Positions 1 through 10,086 of a stretch of DNA of 64,000 nucleotides are shown here, one piece after another. Origin of the DNA: Siphonodentalium dalli (lineage: Eukaryota > Mollusca > Scaphopoda > Gadilida > Siphonodentaliidae). The notes under the pieces were generated by a model. The model did not search any database. It was not told the DNA's origin and saw only the letters and a list, made by a program, of their open reading frames with translations. The number at the start of each line of letters is the position of its first letter. Positions within the stretch are counted from its first letter, which is position 1. Location: positions 249,623,582 to 249,687,581 of the forward strand of contig CP136061.1 of assembly GCA_032622095.1 (NCBI GenBank), given 5' to 3'. The translations under genes and the position numbers were made by a program.

Positions 1-174
1 TAAAAACTGAATAGAAGGGAAAAAGTAACTAAAAACAATGTTAACTTGAGGCTATAGATACTTCCCAGAAGATGAGGCCTAAGCAGAATGAGGTCGCCAG
101 AGGGTGAATTTGGGGACTAAATTCACCCACTGGGGACCTCATTCTGCAAATGACAGACACACTTATTTCAAGAT
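1..174. mobile_element. hAT-like palindromic MITE (family HAT-B), right part, cut by window edge
   Basis: This is the right half of a composite element seen many times in the window. A spacer ending in the 'cttcccagaagatgaggcc' signature leads into a palindrome built from 'gaggtccccagagggtgaatt' type arms, followed by 'tgcaaatgacagacacac' and a degraded terminus near 'tttcaagatttga'. The left part lies outside the window. Confidence 0.7.
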
Positions 175-290
175 TTGAACCAGACAATAATCGTGAATTC
201 CTGTTCACTGATGAACTTGGGCATATTGCATACCCTTTTAAACAAGTGTTAGTAATTCTACAATTATAATCTACATAGAAATACATTGAC

Positions 291-380
291 AATCTAATAA
301 TTTGTCCCGATATATGACCAACTCCATGCAGTGAGGAATCTAATAATTTGTCCCGATATATGACCAACTCCATGCAGTAA
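291..380. repeat. 46-bp direct duplication
   Basis: Two near-identical copies, starting at 291 and 337, of a unit beginning 'aatctaataatttgtcccg'. They lie directly downstream (minus sense) of the putative donor at 387. Confidence 0.8.
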
Positions 381-387
381 GGTCTAC

Positions 388-441
388 CTTTCGGATCGGC
401 ACCAGGTTTTCTGCGTTTGAAAAAATTCTTAATTCTCTGAC
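388..441 (-). CDS. Possible further exon of the Cav1 tail (54 nt), uncertain
   Basis: On the minus strand a pyrimidine-rich tract ending CTAG precedes base 441, and AAAG|GTAGAC follows base 388, giving a 54-nt exon candidate. The previous exon (5836-5944) leaves one base (G). With that phase the candidate reads G-QRIKNFFKRRKPGADPK, a basic segment, and the frame stays open for about 110 more codons into the neighbouring MITE, so this could also be a terminal exon. Read in phase 0 it would give VRELRIFSNAENLVPIRK, which also looks protein-like but does not fit the phase. I recognise no family match in either frame. It may be a chance splice-like pair. Confidence 0.3.
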
Positions 442-683
442 CTAGTTTGGGTAAAATCAAGGAGAAGTGGTGGGTTAATATTGAACACTAGTGACAGAAT
501 GACTCATCACCATGACTACCTCACACTGATAAGAAAAGGATCATTTTATTTGAGTTTGACCTTCATTTGACCTTCGCTGAATGTTTTATCTGAACATTAG
601 GCGACACCAATTTAATTAGTTGGTTTACGAATCCGCCCCAAAAAAAAAAAAAGAAGAAAAAACCCATTTGTGCCCATGGTGTT

Positions 684-1125
684 TATGGGAATCCAAATTG
701 ACATTTAATAAATAAATGAGCTTAAGCCCAATAAGGAATATCTAATTGCACTTATTGTTCTTATGCACAATTAGATATTTCTTATTGCGCAATAAGATCT
801 TCCCTTATTGCGCTTATGCACAATTAGATCTTCCCGTATTGTGCTTAAAAGGGATTCCTAATTGTGCTTAAGCACAATAAATTTAAGTATAATAAGGAAA
901 ATTTAATTGTGCTTAAGCACAATAAGGGAGATCTCATTGTGATTAAGCACTATAAGAAGTGCAATAAGGGAAGATCTCATTGTGATTAAGCACTATAAGG
1001 AATATTTAATTATGATTAAGTGCAGTAAGGAATATTCTTGTTGCACTTAATTTTAAAGAGAAATTAGAGATTCCTTATTTTGCTTAAGCTCAATTATTTA
1101 TTAAATGTCAATCTGGCTTCCCATA
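684..1125. mobile_element. Fold-back element with AT-rich core
   Basis: The two ends are inverted copies: 'tatgggaatccaaattgac...gagcttaagc' at 684-727 pairs with the sequence ending at 1125. The core is a set of inverted and direct copies of a 'gcacaataagg' motif (both orientations, about 12 copies), so the whole block can fold into several stems. I see no coding capacity. Confidence 0.65.
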
Positions 1126-1362
1126 GGTGTTCAGTTTATGTAAGACTTCTCATCAAACTATTCTCTCAGTCATAATAGCATGGGTAAATGATTAAGACGG
1201 TTTAATTTATTTTCGAAAAAAATGATTTCAAGTGAATATATGGGATTTGCATTTACCAAGATCGTGTTGAATAATCACCAATCGAGACCTCTCTGGATTA
1301 TTTTTTATTTTCTTTCCCTCCCCCAATAGAGATTTATTTCCCTGATGTCCATAAACCAACTA

Positions 1363-1616
1363 TTAAAACCCGTTCATGACAGGAGCTGAGCTGGTGCAGC
1401 ATTAAATATACTGTGCTTTCTCTTATATAAGCGAGTCTCCCATAGGGAGCCTCGCATTTATATAAGAGAATGCACTGGCTTACAAGGTAAATATTGTTAA
1501 GCAAATACATTCTTTTATATATGTGAGGCTCCCAATGGCAGACTCACATATATAAAAGAATGCATTGGCACAGGGTTTCGTAAAATTTCAGGAAGTTCCA
1601 GTAATGGAAGGGTTAA
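1363..1616. mobile_element. TTAA-flanked MITE, family TTAA-2
   Basis: TTAA lies at both ends, with inward terminal repeats related to CCCTTTCATGATGGGAGCT (here degraded on the left). Inside are two 'ttatatatgcgag...' hairpins. The TTAA target and terminal C/G triplets match piggyBac-type non-autonomous elements. Confidence 0.7.
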
Positions 1617-1782
1617 TGATGAAAAGGGTTGTACTATATTTGTGTCAGATAGTCAGGTGCCAAAATTACTGACATCGGTTAGGATTAATGATCACTTCAG
1701 GATGATAGAAAAGGATCACAATTTGTAAGTTATGGGGCGATCTGATAAAAGGAAAGTTCTTCAATTTCTCCACAGAAACATG

Positions 1783-2216
1783 TACAGTAATGCCCTACAT
1801 AATTGACTCCTTAACCACAGGAAAATTATGGGTAACTTTTCAGGATTTAGTCTGAACTATGGCTTGTTGCCATTCATCGGAAAGCTCTCACTGAGAGCTT
1901 TCTGATGAATGGCAACAAGCCATAATTCTCCTGTGGTTAACCCTTTACCCAACAAACCGGCCAAAAACGGCCAAATAAAGCTGCAACAGCCTAAATTATC
2001 TTGGGTCTGTCTCAATAAAACCATACAAATATGGATATCATTGGAACCGGCTCATTGACCACATTGTGATGGTTACAGTTATGCCCTGTGCCAATGCATT
2101 CTCTTATATATGCGAGTCGACCATAGGTCGCCTCGCATATATAAGAGAATGCATTGGCACAGGGCCGTTCTGTTGGGTAAAGGGTTAAGGAGTCGATTAT
2201 TTAGAGCATTATTGTA
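1783..2216. mobile_element. TA-flanked palindromic MITE (family TA-C) carrying a nested TTAA element
   Basis: The ends are TACAGTAATGCCC and a degenerate inverse. The two arms would form a hairpin of about 220 bp through 'ggcttgttgccattcatcgg' and its complement. The right arm is interrupted at 'gtggTTAAggagtc' by the TTAA-1 element at 1937-2188. Confidence 0.8.
1937..2188 (+). mobile_element. TTAA-1 (piggyBac-like) MITE, short variant, nested
   Basis: TTAA+CCCTTTACCCAACA at the left is matched by TGTTGGGTAAAGGG+TTAA at the right. Removing the element plus one TTAA restores the host palindrome exactly, which verifies the 4-bp target duplication. This copy has one internal hairpin where full copies have two. 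Confidence 0.9.
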
Positions 2217-2258
2217 CCTACAGTGGGTGATTCTCATGTAATATTGCATGAGGTGGCT

Positions 2259-2508
2259 GACCCTTTCTATACTAAATACTCATTGACGAGTAGTTATCCC
2301 TTAGGAAATGTTCAGATAATAGGTTCATATGTCGTTTGTTGAACTTATTATCTGAACATTTCCCATCAACGAATATGAATCATTCAGCAGTTTCTATTGC
2401 TTGATGTCTGCTTATATTTCCTGAACATCCCTCCAGATAAATAATAGACCATTCTAATATAAATGTTTATAACTGGGTGGGAGAATCCATTTAGTAAAGA
2501 AAAGGTAA
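2259..2508. mobile_element. TTAA-4 family MITE ('cctttctatact' ends)
   Basis: The left end 'ccctttctatactaaat' and right end 'atttagtaaagaaaagg' are degenerate inverted repeats. The interior has a palindrome of 'gaaatgttcagataata' type. Related copies are at 24896-25100 and 33072-33985. Confidence 0.6.
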
Positions 2509-2671
2509 AAAAAAAAGGTGGTCTCTCTTTCCTGAACTTTTTATATAGATGAAGGAGTATTGCACTTTCCACAGCTGTCAATCAAATAATTATGAGCAGA
2601 TAATTTCTACCAATCAATGACTGAGCCGGTCGCTTGCTGCATTGAGAATTCTTTGTTCACCCTAATTATTA

Positions 2672-2735
2672 TACAGTAATGCCCTAAATAATCGACTCCT
2701 TAACCACAGCAGAATTATGGGTAATAAGTCGTAAG
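2672..2735. mobile_element. TA-C MITE, left fragment
   Basis: The first 60 bases match the TA-C family from 'tacagtaatgccctaaataa' to 'attatgggtaa', then diverge. Confidence 0.75.
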
Positions 2736-2751
2736 TCAGGATTTTTTTTAC

Positions 2752-3118
2752 CATGTGCCAATGCATTCTCTTATATATGCGAGTCGACCATAGGTCGCCT
2801 CGCATATATAAGAGAATGCATTGGCCTAAATTTTTTTTACAATTTTAATAATTTTTTCTTGTATTCTTTAACAATTTTATAATTTCACCCACAGAGCCCC
2901 AGACAAACATGAGCAGACCACACTCTTCTATATGCTTCTATATATGTGTGGGGCTCCCTGCAGGGTAATGGATGTTTTTTATTTTATGTCCTAAAAAATG
3001 TAAGAAACATTTATTTAAAAAAAATGATAAAAAATTGTTAGGCCAATGCATTCTTTTATATATGCGGGGCGACCTATGGTCGACTCGCATATATAAGAGA
3101 ATGCATTGGCACAGGGTA
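2752..3118. mobile_element. Paired hairpin module without TTAA-1 ends
   Basis: Two 70-bp hairpins ('ccaatgcattctcttatata...' stems, at 2757-2826 and 3041-3110) bracket an A/T-rich spacer, as in the TTAA-1 interior. The CCCTTTACCCAACA termini are absent, so the module is either orphaned or mobile on its own. Confidence 0.7.
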
Positions 3119-3942
3119 AAAACATCCCGACTTATGACTGGATATGATATGGCGGGTCACATATAGGCATGCTAATTAAACTATTTATGTAGATACGTTG
3201 TCTCATATCTCCTCCCACTAATGAATGTGTGTGGAAAACTCCATAAAATGATAAATTTTCAGCTAGATACACTGGCCGGTAGACAGCAGGATGTCACCAG
3301 AATTAGATTATTCCTTCACTTTCACACCTTAACTAAGACTGTGGGACAACAAATGTTACTATTTATGAACATTACATTATTCATCTGTGATCTGTGCAAT
3401 AACTCTTTTGATTAGCCACTTTCATGTAAAAAATGTGTGTTTTTGGGGATATTAATAAAAATTTAGTCTTCAAACAAGTTCAGTAAAAAATTCTATCATT
3501 ATTAAACAGTGTTGCCCAGGAAACAGAGAGCAGATCTTTAAGTGGATTAATGTTGATCGATAGGACAATTGGGTTTTGATGCTCAAAAACCAAGTGGAAC
3601 AGAAATGGGTAAATAAATTAGAATGTCATTATCTAACAATATGGTAATCATCTCATATACTGGAAACATCTTGGCAAAGAAAATCAAAATCTATTAATAT
3701 TCTACAACATACTAAAATAAAAATTGTACTTTGCAAGCATTTACTACTAGTAAATCTCTTTAGATTCGATTAGAGGAATATTCCACTCGGCTTTAGATAC
3801 GATTGTATCTTTTTTAGATCTGATTAGAGCAATATTCCACTCGCCTTTAGCCTGTGGACTATTACTATTCGCCAATGCATAATTTATATAATATTTAGAT
3901 TTCTCTGCTATAGGCCTATCAAATGCACTAATACATTATCCA
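3119..3942. other. Intronic sequence, nothing recognised
   Basis: AT-rich unique sequence. The only internal structure seen is a partial direct repeat of 'tctgattagagcaatattccactcg' type at 3766-3850 (the words 'attagag', 'aatattccactcg' occur twice). Short open frames here have no family signature. Confidence 0.5.
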
Positions 3943-4335
3943 TGCCTCAAATATGGTGCTGGTCATTTCAGAATCAGGTCTCCAGATGGTGAATTTAGTG
4001 ATGCTACCCCCACAACAGCAGGCTAGCATCACCAAATTCATAGACATAGACACAGATTTAAGTTACATATGGTGAATATTGTGATGTGCACCCATTGGGC
4101 ACCTTGATTATGGATTGTGTTGTCTGCCAATTTACTAAAGAAGTTTTTAAAGAAACTAAAAAAACTTGGTAATTTTAAAATAAAGATACTTTCCAGAGAA
4201 GATGAGGCCTATATGCAAAATGAGGTAACCAGAGGGTAAATCTGGTGATGCTAGCCCAATCTATGTGGTAGAGTCACTAAATTCACCCTCTGAGGAACTC
4301 ATTCTGCAAATAACTAGCACCATATATTGAGGCCT
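3943..4335. mobile_element. HAT-B composite MITE
   Basis: The ends are 'gcctcaaatatggtgctgg' and the inverse 'caccatatattgaggc'. Two diverged palindromes (3970-4040, 4200-4310) are separated by a spacer found in the other composites (for example 'cccattgggcacctcgatta'). Confidence 0.7.
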
Positions 4336-5120
4336 GATATTATCCATGCAGTATAGACTAAGACAAATGTAGACAGTCAGAATCTAGTCATTTATCAAGC
4401 TTAACATGTCAACCTTATTTCTGTTAAAGACATACTATGGACTTGTTCAGGTGCGTGAAACTGATAAGTTAGTATTCCCGCACTATGCCAACTGGAGGAA
4501 TGTAGCATTCTACTAATATCTCAGAAAATATCAAATAAATCGACCACACCACTCCATAGAAAATGGAAGTGAATGACGCTTAATTGTAAATATTTACTTC
4601 TCGATTCAGGATGCAAGTATCAGCGATTAACTAACGAAAACAATTTCACCATCGAGAGACACTGCATTTAATGATTATATAAGTATGTCGGTGTGTGTTG
4701 TCAATTTGGATATAATATGTGTAAAAATAACTACTTTGAGCAAGATCGTTCTCCATTTCTATTTGATCACCCTACCAGAGTGTTTCATATCACTTTAACG
4801 ATACTCAGGTTTGGTCAATTCTACCGGTGTTTTTATCAGAATGAAATTATGTCCACAACACACAGACACCAAAGTTATTAAAAATAAATAATATCAACAA
4901 TAAACAATAAACAGCCAAGTTATAAAAAATAAATAATATCAAGAAATTTTAAATGGTCTTTTGTCTAGACTCGAAAGTTATATGAACTTAAAATTTAAAC
5001 TGGGATTTAATTTCGCCATGAAAATTATGACTGAAAAAATATCATATGCTAAATACAGAAAGAGTCAAAATTTCACAATTATCTATTAATAACAATAAAA
5101 GAAGATGAAAAAGATCTAAC
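4336..5120. other. Intronic sequence with a dispersed repeat
   Basis: 4430-4830 is similar to 20855-21215 (shared stretches such as 'gacttgttcaggtgcgtgaaactg' in diverged form and 'atttacttctcgat'), so it is an unclassified dispersed repeat. 4890-5120 is AT-rich with no feature seen. Confidence 0.5.
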
Positions 5121-5209
5121 TTTGAGTTTGATTGGGTGACTCACCCCTGGTCAAGTGGTCCTGAATAGAGTTATCACCCCTGGTCAAGTGGTCCTGCTAA
5201 TCTGCTATG
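5121..5209. repeat. Two copies of a 34-bp repeat also present at 57105-57268
   Basis: 'cacccctggtcaagtggtcc' occurs twice with 'tgaatagagttat' between. The same unit forms an array 52 kb away at 57105-57268. Confidence 0.7.
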
Positions 5210-5237
5210 ATGCGGTTGGGTCCTGCTGAATTGCTAT

Positions 5238-5622
5238 GATGCTGTTAGGGAAAACTGATGCCATTAACAAAACGTAACGTTATATTTTTTTAATTTGTTG
5301 TTTTCGCGATGTTCCGATAATCTGAACATATCCAGGAAAAGCCATTATACGTATGAAACATTCAAAAACATATTTATTGCGAAACATTTATAATAATGGT
5401 TGTATTAGTTGTTGAAAATCGACTATAATCAAGATCATTATTCACGTCGTTTCAGAAACACCAGCGCACAAATTATCATATTTTTCAAAAATATATATGT
5501 TCTTGAATGTTTCATACACACATTGGTTTTTTCTCAAATCGCTCGGACTAGCCAAACACCGCGTAAATGACAACTTTAGAAAAAATAACGGTACTTTTTC
5601 GTAACGGCATCAGTTGCCCTAC
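5238..5622. mobile_element. MITE-like element with inverted ends
   Basis: 'gggaaaactgatgccatta' near 5239 is inverted as 'taacggcatcagttgccc' near 5604-5621. The interior has no coding signature. Confidence 0.55.
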
Positions 5623-5625
5623 CTG

Positions 5626-5790
5626 CATAGCAATTCAGCAGGACCACCAGCATCATAGCAATTCCGCGGGACCACAAGCATCATAGCAATTCAGCAGGAC
5701 CACCAGCATCATAGCAATTCCGCGGGACCACAAGCATCATAGCAATTCAGCAGGACCACCAGCATCATAGCAATTCAGCAGGTCCACTTG
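5626..5790. repeat. 28-bp minisatellite, about 6 copies
   Basis: The unit is 'agcatcatagcaattcagca' plus 'ggaccacc'. Alternate units carry 'attccgcgggaccacaag', so a two-unit higher-order pattern is visible. It lies about 45 bp inside the intron after the exon at 5836-5944. Confidence 0.85.
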
Positions 5791-5835
5791 GCCAGGGGTG
5801 CGACTGATTTATAATCTCATTATATATGTGCATAC

Positions 5836-5944
5836 CTGTACTAAAATAGGAAGCTCTATTATGATTGGGTGACTGATTTATGGGGGTTGCATGATCATAC
5901 TGTCTTGGGTAGCCATCTGGTGTCTTCCCAGCTAAAGCCAAGGC
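5836..5944 (-). CDS. Cav1 channel exon: distal C-terminal tail (36 codons + 1 nt)
   Basis: Minus-strand acceptor TTTACAG precedes GCC at 5944, and the donor is ACAG|GTATGC at 5836. The exon begins in phase 0, matching the phase-0 end of the exon at 9316-9493, and encodes ALALAGKTPDGYPRQY followed by a His/Asn/Pro-rich stretch ending RASYFST, with one base left over. The ALALAG start resembles the ALAVAGLSP segment that follows the RRASFHLECLKRQ region in vertebrate Cav1.2, so order and content fit the distal cytoplasmic tail. Tandem repeats lie about 45 bp away on both sides. The next exon is not securely identified. Exon call is firm; role in channel regulation is family knowledge only. Confidence 0.85.
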
Positions 5945-5989
5945 CTGTAAATGATGGAATTACATCTCAAAGATACATAAAACTACAGA

Positions 5990-6211
5990 ACGATAGAATT
6001 ATAAGTTAGTATTACTGCTCGATCTATCCTCGGACGATAGAATTATAAGTTAGCATTACTGCTCGATCTATCCTCGTTAAGATAGAATTATAAGTTAGTA
6101 TTACTGCTCAATCTATCCTCGGACGATAGAATTATAAGTTAGCATTACTGCTCAATCTATCCTCGGACGATAGAATTATAAGTTAGCTTTACTGCTCAAT
6201 CTATACTCGTT
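5990..6211. repeat. 44-bp minisatellite, 5 copies
   Basis: The unit is 'gatagaattataagttag' + 'cattactgctcgatctatcc' + 'tcggac'. It starts 45 bp upstream (minus sense) of the acceptor of the exon at 5836-5944. Confidence 0.9.
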
Positions 6212-6291
6212 AACCATTTCTTTACAAAACGCTCATTGATGAGTTGTTCCCTTGCTTTAGAAAAAGTTCAGATAATAAGTCAACCAGCCTA

Positions 6292-6602
6292 TATTGATTG
6301 ATTGATTGGGGTTTATTGTCGCTTTAGCCACTAAGGCCATATCACGACATTGCCAGTTTTAGTGGTGGAGGAAATCCGCACACTTGCGACTAATCTAACA
6401 GTGATTTCAATGGCTGATAAACTCGTCAACCATGTGCGGCAAACCACCGGCCATCGGCGAGTAACTGGCAACTCCATCAGATAACGATTTTGAGTTACAA
6501 AGTCCACGATGGAAACATGTGGATTTGAACCCTTGTCGCTAGCGCTGGAGGGCGAAACGGCTTGGAGTGGTACCCCTAACTGATTGAGCCATCGAGGCCC
6601 CC
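6292..6602 (-). mobile_element. tRNA-derived SINE with 11-bp target duplication
   Basis: The element is flanked by CAACCAGCCTA at 6281-6291 and 6603-6613. On the minus strand the head carries a pol III box A (TGGCTCAATCAGT, about 6580-6591) and box B (GGTTCAAATCC, 6531-6541) at tRNA-like spacing. The tail ends ...ATAAACCCCAATCAATCAAT. Length is about 310 bp. The tRNA part is degenerate (no convincing full cloverleaf), so this is a SINE and not a functional tRNA gene. The long middle and 3' part look like a conserved central domain plus a LINE-type tail, but I cannot name the family. Confidence 0.85.
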
Positions 6603-6888
6603 CAACCAGCCTAGAGGGCGACATCTTCTCCCTAAAATGTGCCACTTCTCCCTATTTCTGTCCTCAGGGAGAAGTGACTTATCACTCATAGACCACTATT
6701 CATACGTCCTAACAGCATATTTGAAGTATATTTACTGATCCTTACGGTGTTATTACTCACTATAGTGGTTTTATAAATGGGCTCTTGTGTTGCATAAATA
6801 TAGAATATACGCATAGTGTTTCTGAATAACAAATTTAATTGTGGGATTGGTGAATTACACCACTCACTTCTATGCGTATTTTTTGTTT

Positions 6889-7052
6889 ATGCCACGATCT
6901 TTACAATGCAATGGATAAACACTTTTCCGTTCAAATTGTATGGAGAAAGTTTAATCCACTCTGCGAAGTTTATGCCACGATCTTTACAATGCGATGGATA
7001 AACACTTTTCCGTTCAAATTTTATGGAGAAAGTTTAATCCACTCTGCCAAGT
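6889..7052. repeat. 82-bp direct duplication
   Basis: Two copies of a unit starting 'ttatgccacgatctttacaa' and ending 'tttaatccactctgc'. Confidence 0.85.
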
Positions 7053-7159
7053 TTAATCAACAGTAGGCACGTTTAATCAACAGGTGTTGATTAAATGTAA
7101 AATTTAAACAGATGGCTTTGTTTATATAGTAAGATAGGCGATCGTGGTATAATACTTAT

Positions 7160-7258
7160 TTAACCCTTTCAGTGCCAAGTCCGATTTTTGTATCAACCCA
7201 TATTTCCTTGATCATTTTTCAAATTTATTGATTATAATAATGTGATACATTGATTGGA
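7160..7258. mobile_element. TTAA-3 family MITE, half copy
   Basis: TTAA + CCCTTTCAGTGCCAAGTCCG and the following 75 bases match one arm of the palindrome at 10087-10236; no right end is seen. Confidence 0.7.
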
Positions 7259-7361
7259 AAGAGCTCTCATAGAAGGGTATGGTTGAGGTGTGAATTGAAC
7301 TTCATCCTTTGTTACTTCTCCCTAAGAACCAATTGGGGAGAAGTGACATATCCCAAATTGA

Positions 7362-7437
7362 AACCTCTAGGCTGGTCCCTAACCTCTAGGCTGGTCCCTA
7401 ACCTCTAGGCTGGTCCCTAACCTCTAGGCTGGTCCCT
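7362..7437. repeat. 19-bp tandem repeat, 4 perfect copies
   Basis: 'aacctctaggctggtccct' is repeated four times without change, implying a recent expansion. Confidence 0.95.
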
Positions 7438-7912
7438 GTAATAAGTTCATAGAGGTTGTTTTGTGCACTTATTATCTGAACATTTCCGACCAATTAATAG
7501 AAATTCTTCTTCACTAGTATTAACTTTTGGTCTTCTATTGTTGGCTTACATTATCCTGAACAACCCTCCAGATGAATAATAGACCATTCCAATGTATACT
7601 TTAACTGGGTGGGAGAATCCATTCAGTAAAGAAAAGGTTAGTGCATGCCATAATGAAGCTAAGTTGTTTTTAATCTTAACGGCTAATCAATTTCTATAAG
7701 AGAAAAACCTAAAATCTATATTTACTCTGTCACTAAATTGGTAGCAATATCTCTTTCACTACATTGGTAGCAGTATCTTAGAATATGCAGGTATATAAAA
7801 GTCATCAAGAGATTTGCAATGGATGGATAAATCTACTTGTCTAAGAATAATGCATACTTAACTAATTGTTAGAGTGACACTCTATTGTTGCTATATCACC
7901 TATATAAAAATA

Positions 7913-8232
7913 GTCTTTATCTCTTCCTAAAAAAAATTTATATAGTTGTTTCCGGGGTATAAAAAAAAAAAATATGAGTCAAAGGCATCTGTCTGGAAAA
8001 ACTTCTATCAATTAATATTGATTTTATATCAATATTTTATTATATAATACGATAATCAATTGGGACATTTTTTCATTACTAAGTTTAAAACAGACCGTGA
8101 TGAGACATTCTGGGGATCAATCGTATTATTCTTGATAATTCAAAATAAACAGGGTCTTTGATTCATATTTAATATTTTATACCCAGGAAGCTATATAAAA
8201 CTTGTTAAATGAAGAGGTAGACCTATTTAAAG
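7913..8232. mobile_element. Long-inverted-repeat MITE, family LTIR-A
   Basis: 'tatatagttgtttccggggt' near 7940 is inverted as 'acccaggaagctatata' near 8183. Subterminal 'tatcaattaatattgatttta' is shared with the copies at 8369-9160 and 13572-14097. Confidence 0.65.
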
Positions 8233-8368
8233 CCACCAGCACAAATTTATTATCTATTAATTTATTATTACAAACTAACTATTTGAACATTCTCCAGAAA
8301 TTAATAAATGGGAATTTTATGATCTGTATAATCATAAAAATTGAATGATAGATCAATCCAATGTATGA

Positions 8369-9160
8369 TTTTAAAGATGGATTATCTCTTTAAATAATTT
8401 TTTTTAGATAGTTTCCTGGGTGTGAAATAATATGTACGAGTTGGAAATCCCTGCCCGGAAATGCTTATATCAATTAATATTGATTTTATTTCGATATTAT
8501 TTTATTATAAAGTTTTGATATATTATCAATTAATGGGACACTTATTTGTTCTATATATAGCACTTTTTGATAGAGGCCGCCAGTGTGGTGCTCCGAACGA
8601 ATGCGAGCCACAAACTGTCTCTAATTGATTTTATTTATTGTAATTTTAAATGCAAGCCTTGAAATAGCATGTCTGTCATTTGCAGAATGAGGTCCCCAGA
8701 GGGTGAATTTAGTGATGCTACCCTGCATAGTGGGCTAACATCACCAAATTCACCCTCTGGGAACCTCATTCTGCTGAGGTGTAAACAGAATGAGGTCCAC
8801 AGAGGGTGAATTTGGTGATGCTAGCCCACTATGTGGGGTAGCATCACTAAATTCTCCCTCTGGGGACCTCATTCTGCAAATGACAGACACGCTATTTCAA
8901 GGCTTGATATTAAATGCGAATCAAGTAGATAAGCCCTACTTAAAATAACCAATTGGAAATAAAAAAGAGTCGGTTGTGAATATCAGGGAACATTATTTTA
9001 AACGGCACAGAGTTATTTTATACTAAAAAAATCGAAATAAAATTAATATTAATTGATAGAAGCGTTTCCAGACAGGGGTCTTCGATTCATATTTATTATT
9101 TCATACCCAGGAAACTATATAAATCATGTTGCAGAAGAGATAATTCACCTTTGAAACTGA
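8369..9160. mobile_element. LTIR-A MITE containing a nested HAT-B element
   Basis: 'aaagatggattatctcttta' on the left and 'gaagagataattcaccttt' on the right are inverted ends, with the subterminal 'aattaatattgattttattt' and its inverse. A HAT-B double palindrome sits at 8653-8906 inside. Confidence 0.75.
8653..8906. mobile_element. HAT-B MITE, double palindrome, nested
   Basis: Terminal CAAGCCTTGAAATAG is inverted at the right end. Two arms-and-loop units are joined by 'gaggtgtaaac', the same organisation as the copy at 55466-55719. Confidence 0.85.
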
Positions 9161-9184
9161 ATGGGAGAATCCATTCAGCAAGGA

Positions 9185-9362
9185 GAGGTTATAAATTACC
9201 TGAGACTGTGTTAGCACCATAGACTTGTTGCCTCATCAGAGGTTATAAATTACCTGAGACTGTGTTAGCACCATAGGCTTGTTGGCTTGCTGCCTAATCA
9301 GAGGTTATAAATTACCTGAGACTGTGTTAGCACCATAGGCTTGTTGGCTTGCTGCCTCATCA
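9185..9362 (-). repeat. 62-bp tandem repeat spanning an exon end and its splice donor, 3 copies
   Basis: Units are at 9301-9362, 9239-9300 and 9185-9238 (the last has an 8-bp deletion). In minus sense each unit holds the final 47 bases of the exon at 9316-9493, then CTCAG|GTAATTTATAACC. Identical donors therefore follow bases 9316, 9254 and 9200. Reading past the first donor gives VIYNL and a stop. Confidence 0.95.
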
Positions 9363-9493
9363 GAGGATTTTCATCACTACCCTGTTTCCCGAGACACGCC
9401 AGTTTAAGTGAGGCACCTCGCTTACTGAGCCGCCGTGGTGGGGGTGATGGTGGCATCGGCTCCCTCTCGTAATCACTGTCGTCCTGTGGTACG
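9316..9493 (-). CDS. Cav1 channel exon: distal C-terminal tail (RRLSKRGASLKLACLGKQ)
   Basis: Acceptor TTTTTTTTCCACAG precedes base 9493 and donor TCTCAG|GTAATT follows 9316. The first base completes a codon left by the previous exon, then 59 codons start VPQDDSDYERE. A Pro-rich PPSPPPRR stretch leads into RRLSKRGASLKLACLGKQ, equivalent to the RRASFHLECLKRQ region of vertebrate Cav1.2. The exon ends in phase 0 (LTQSQ). The phase is compatible with splicing either from the exon at 11551-11736 (GA+C, Asp) or directly from 14418-14722 (AG+C, Ser). The last 47 nt and the donor are present two more times downstream. Use of those donors would add VIYNL and a stop, truncating the tail. Confidence 0.9.
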
Positions 9494-9649
9494 CTGTGGA
9501 AAAAAAAACATTTTTCTGAATGGCTTGATTTCTTCGGCATCAATTCAGAGCATAGCGAGAGGGAGAACTCTAGCACTTTCCATCAATGTAAAATGCCATT
9601 TTGATTGAGGTATTTTGAAGGAATAAATAGATAGAACGACACAAGTTTG

Positions 9650-9757
9650 CGAACATGATAACGTTATTGCACGAGTTTGTTGTGACGAGATGGTAAAACA
9701 AGAACCAGAGGTTCGAGTTTTAACTCGCGGGACGATAAACGAGTGTAATAACATTAA
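9650..9757. repeat. Imperfect long hairpin
   Basis: 'gttattgcacgagtttgttg' pairs imperfectly with the inverse of 'acgagtgtaataac'; the centre is 'ccagaggttcgagttttaac'. It resembles the other G+C-looped hairpins in the window. Confidence 0.4.
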
Positions 9758-10086
9758 CATGTTCACACATCTGTGTTGTTATGTTTATTGCACACCCTGA
9801 TGGCTGTAGCTTGTGCTATACTAAAATTTAGGTCTATATTGTTTATTTAATTGAACAAACGTGTGCTTAATAATAGACTATATCTAATAATTTAGTGAAG
9901 AAATTGTCTGTTACGGTTGACGTCGCCAATGACGTTGTTGATGTAATCGGTTTGTATTCTTCAAGAACAATACACAAAATGTTTATTGAACGATTTGAAA
10001 TCTTCTGTATTTTGCTGTATTTCACACAAATAAGCAATTGGATGTGCAATAAACGACCTAATTAAGCCTTTATAGACAATTATATA

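Noticed and set aside
2614-2639. 26-nt exon candidate between AATGCAG and GTAGAA (minus)
   Set aside because: In the phase set by the exon at 5836-5944 it hits a stop, and its length breaks the frame for the next candidate.
6331-6645. tRNA gene or a 104-codon protein
   Set aside because: Box A and B are present but the tRNA fold is degraded and the unit has a SINE body, tail and target duplication.
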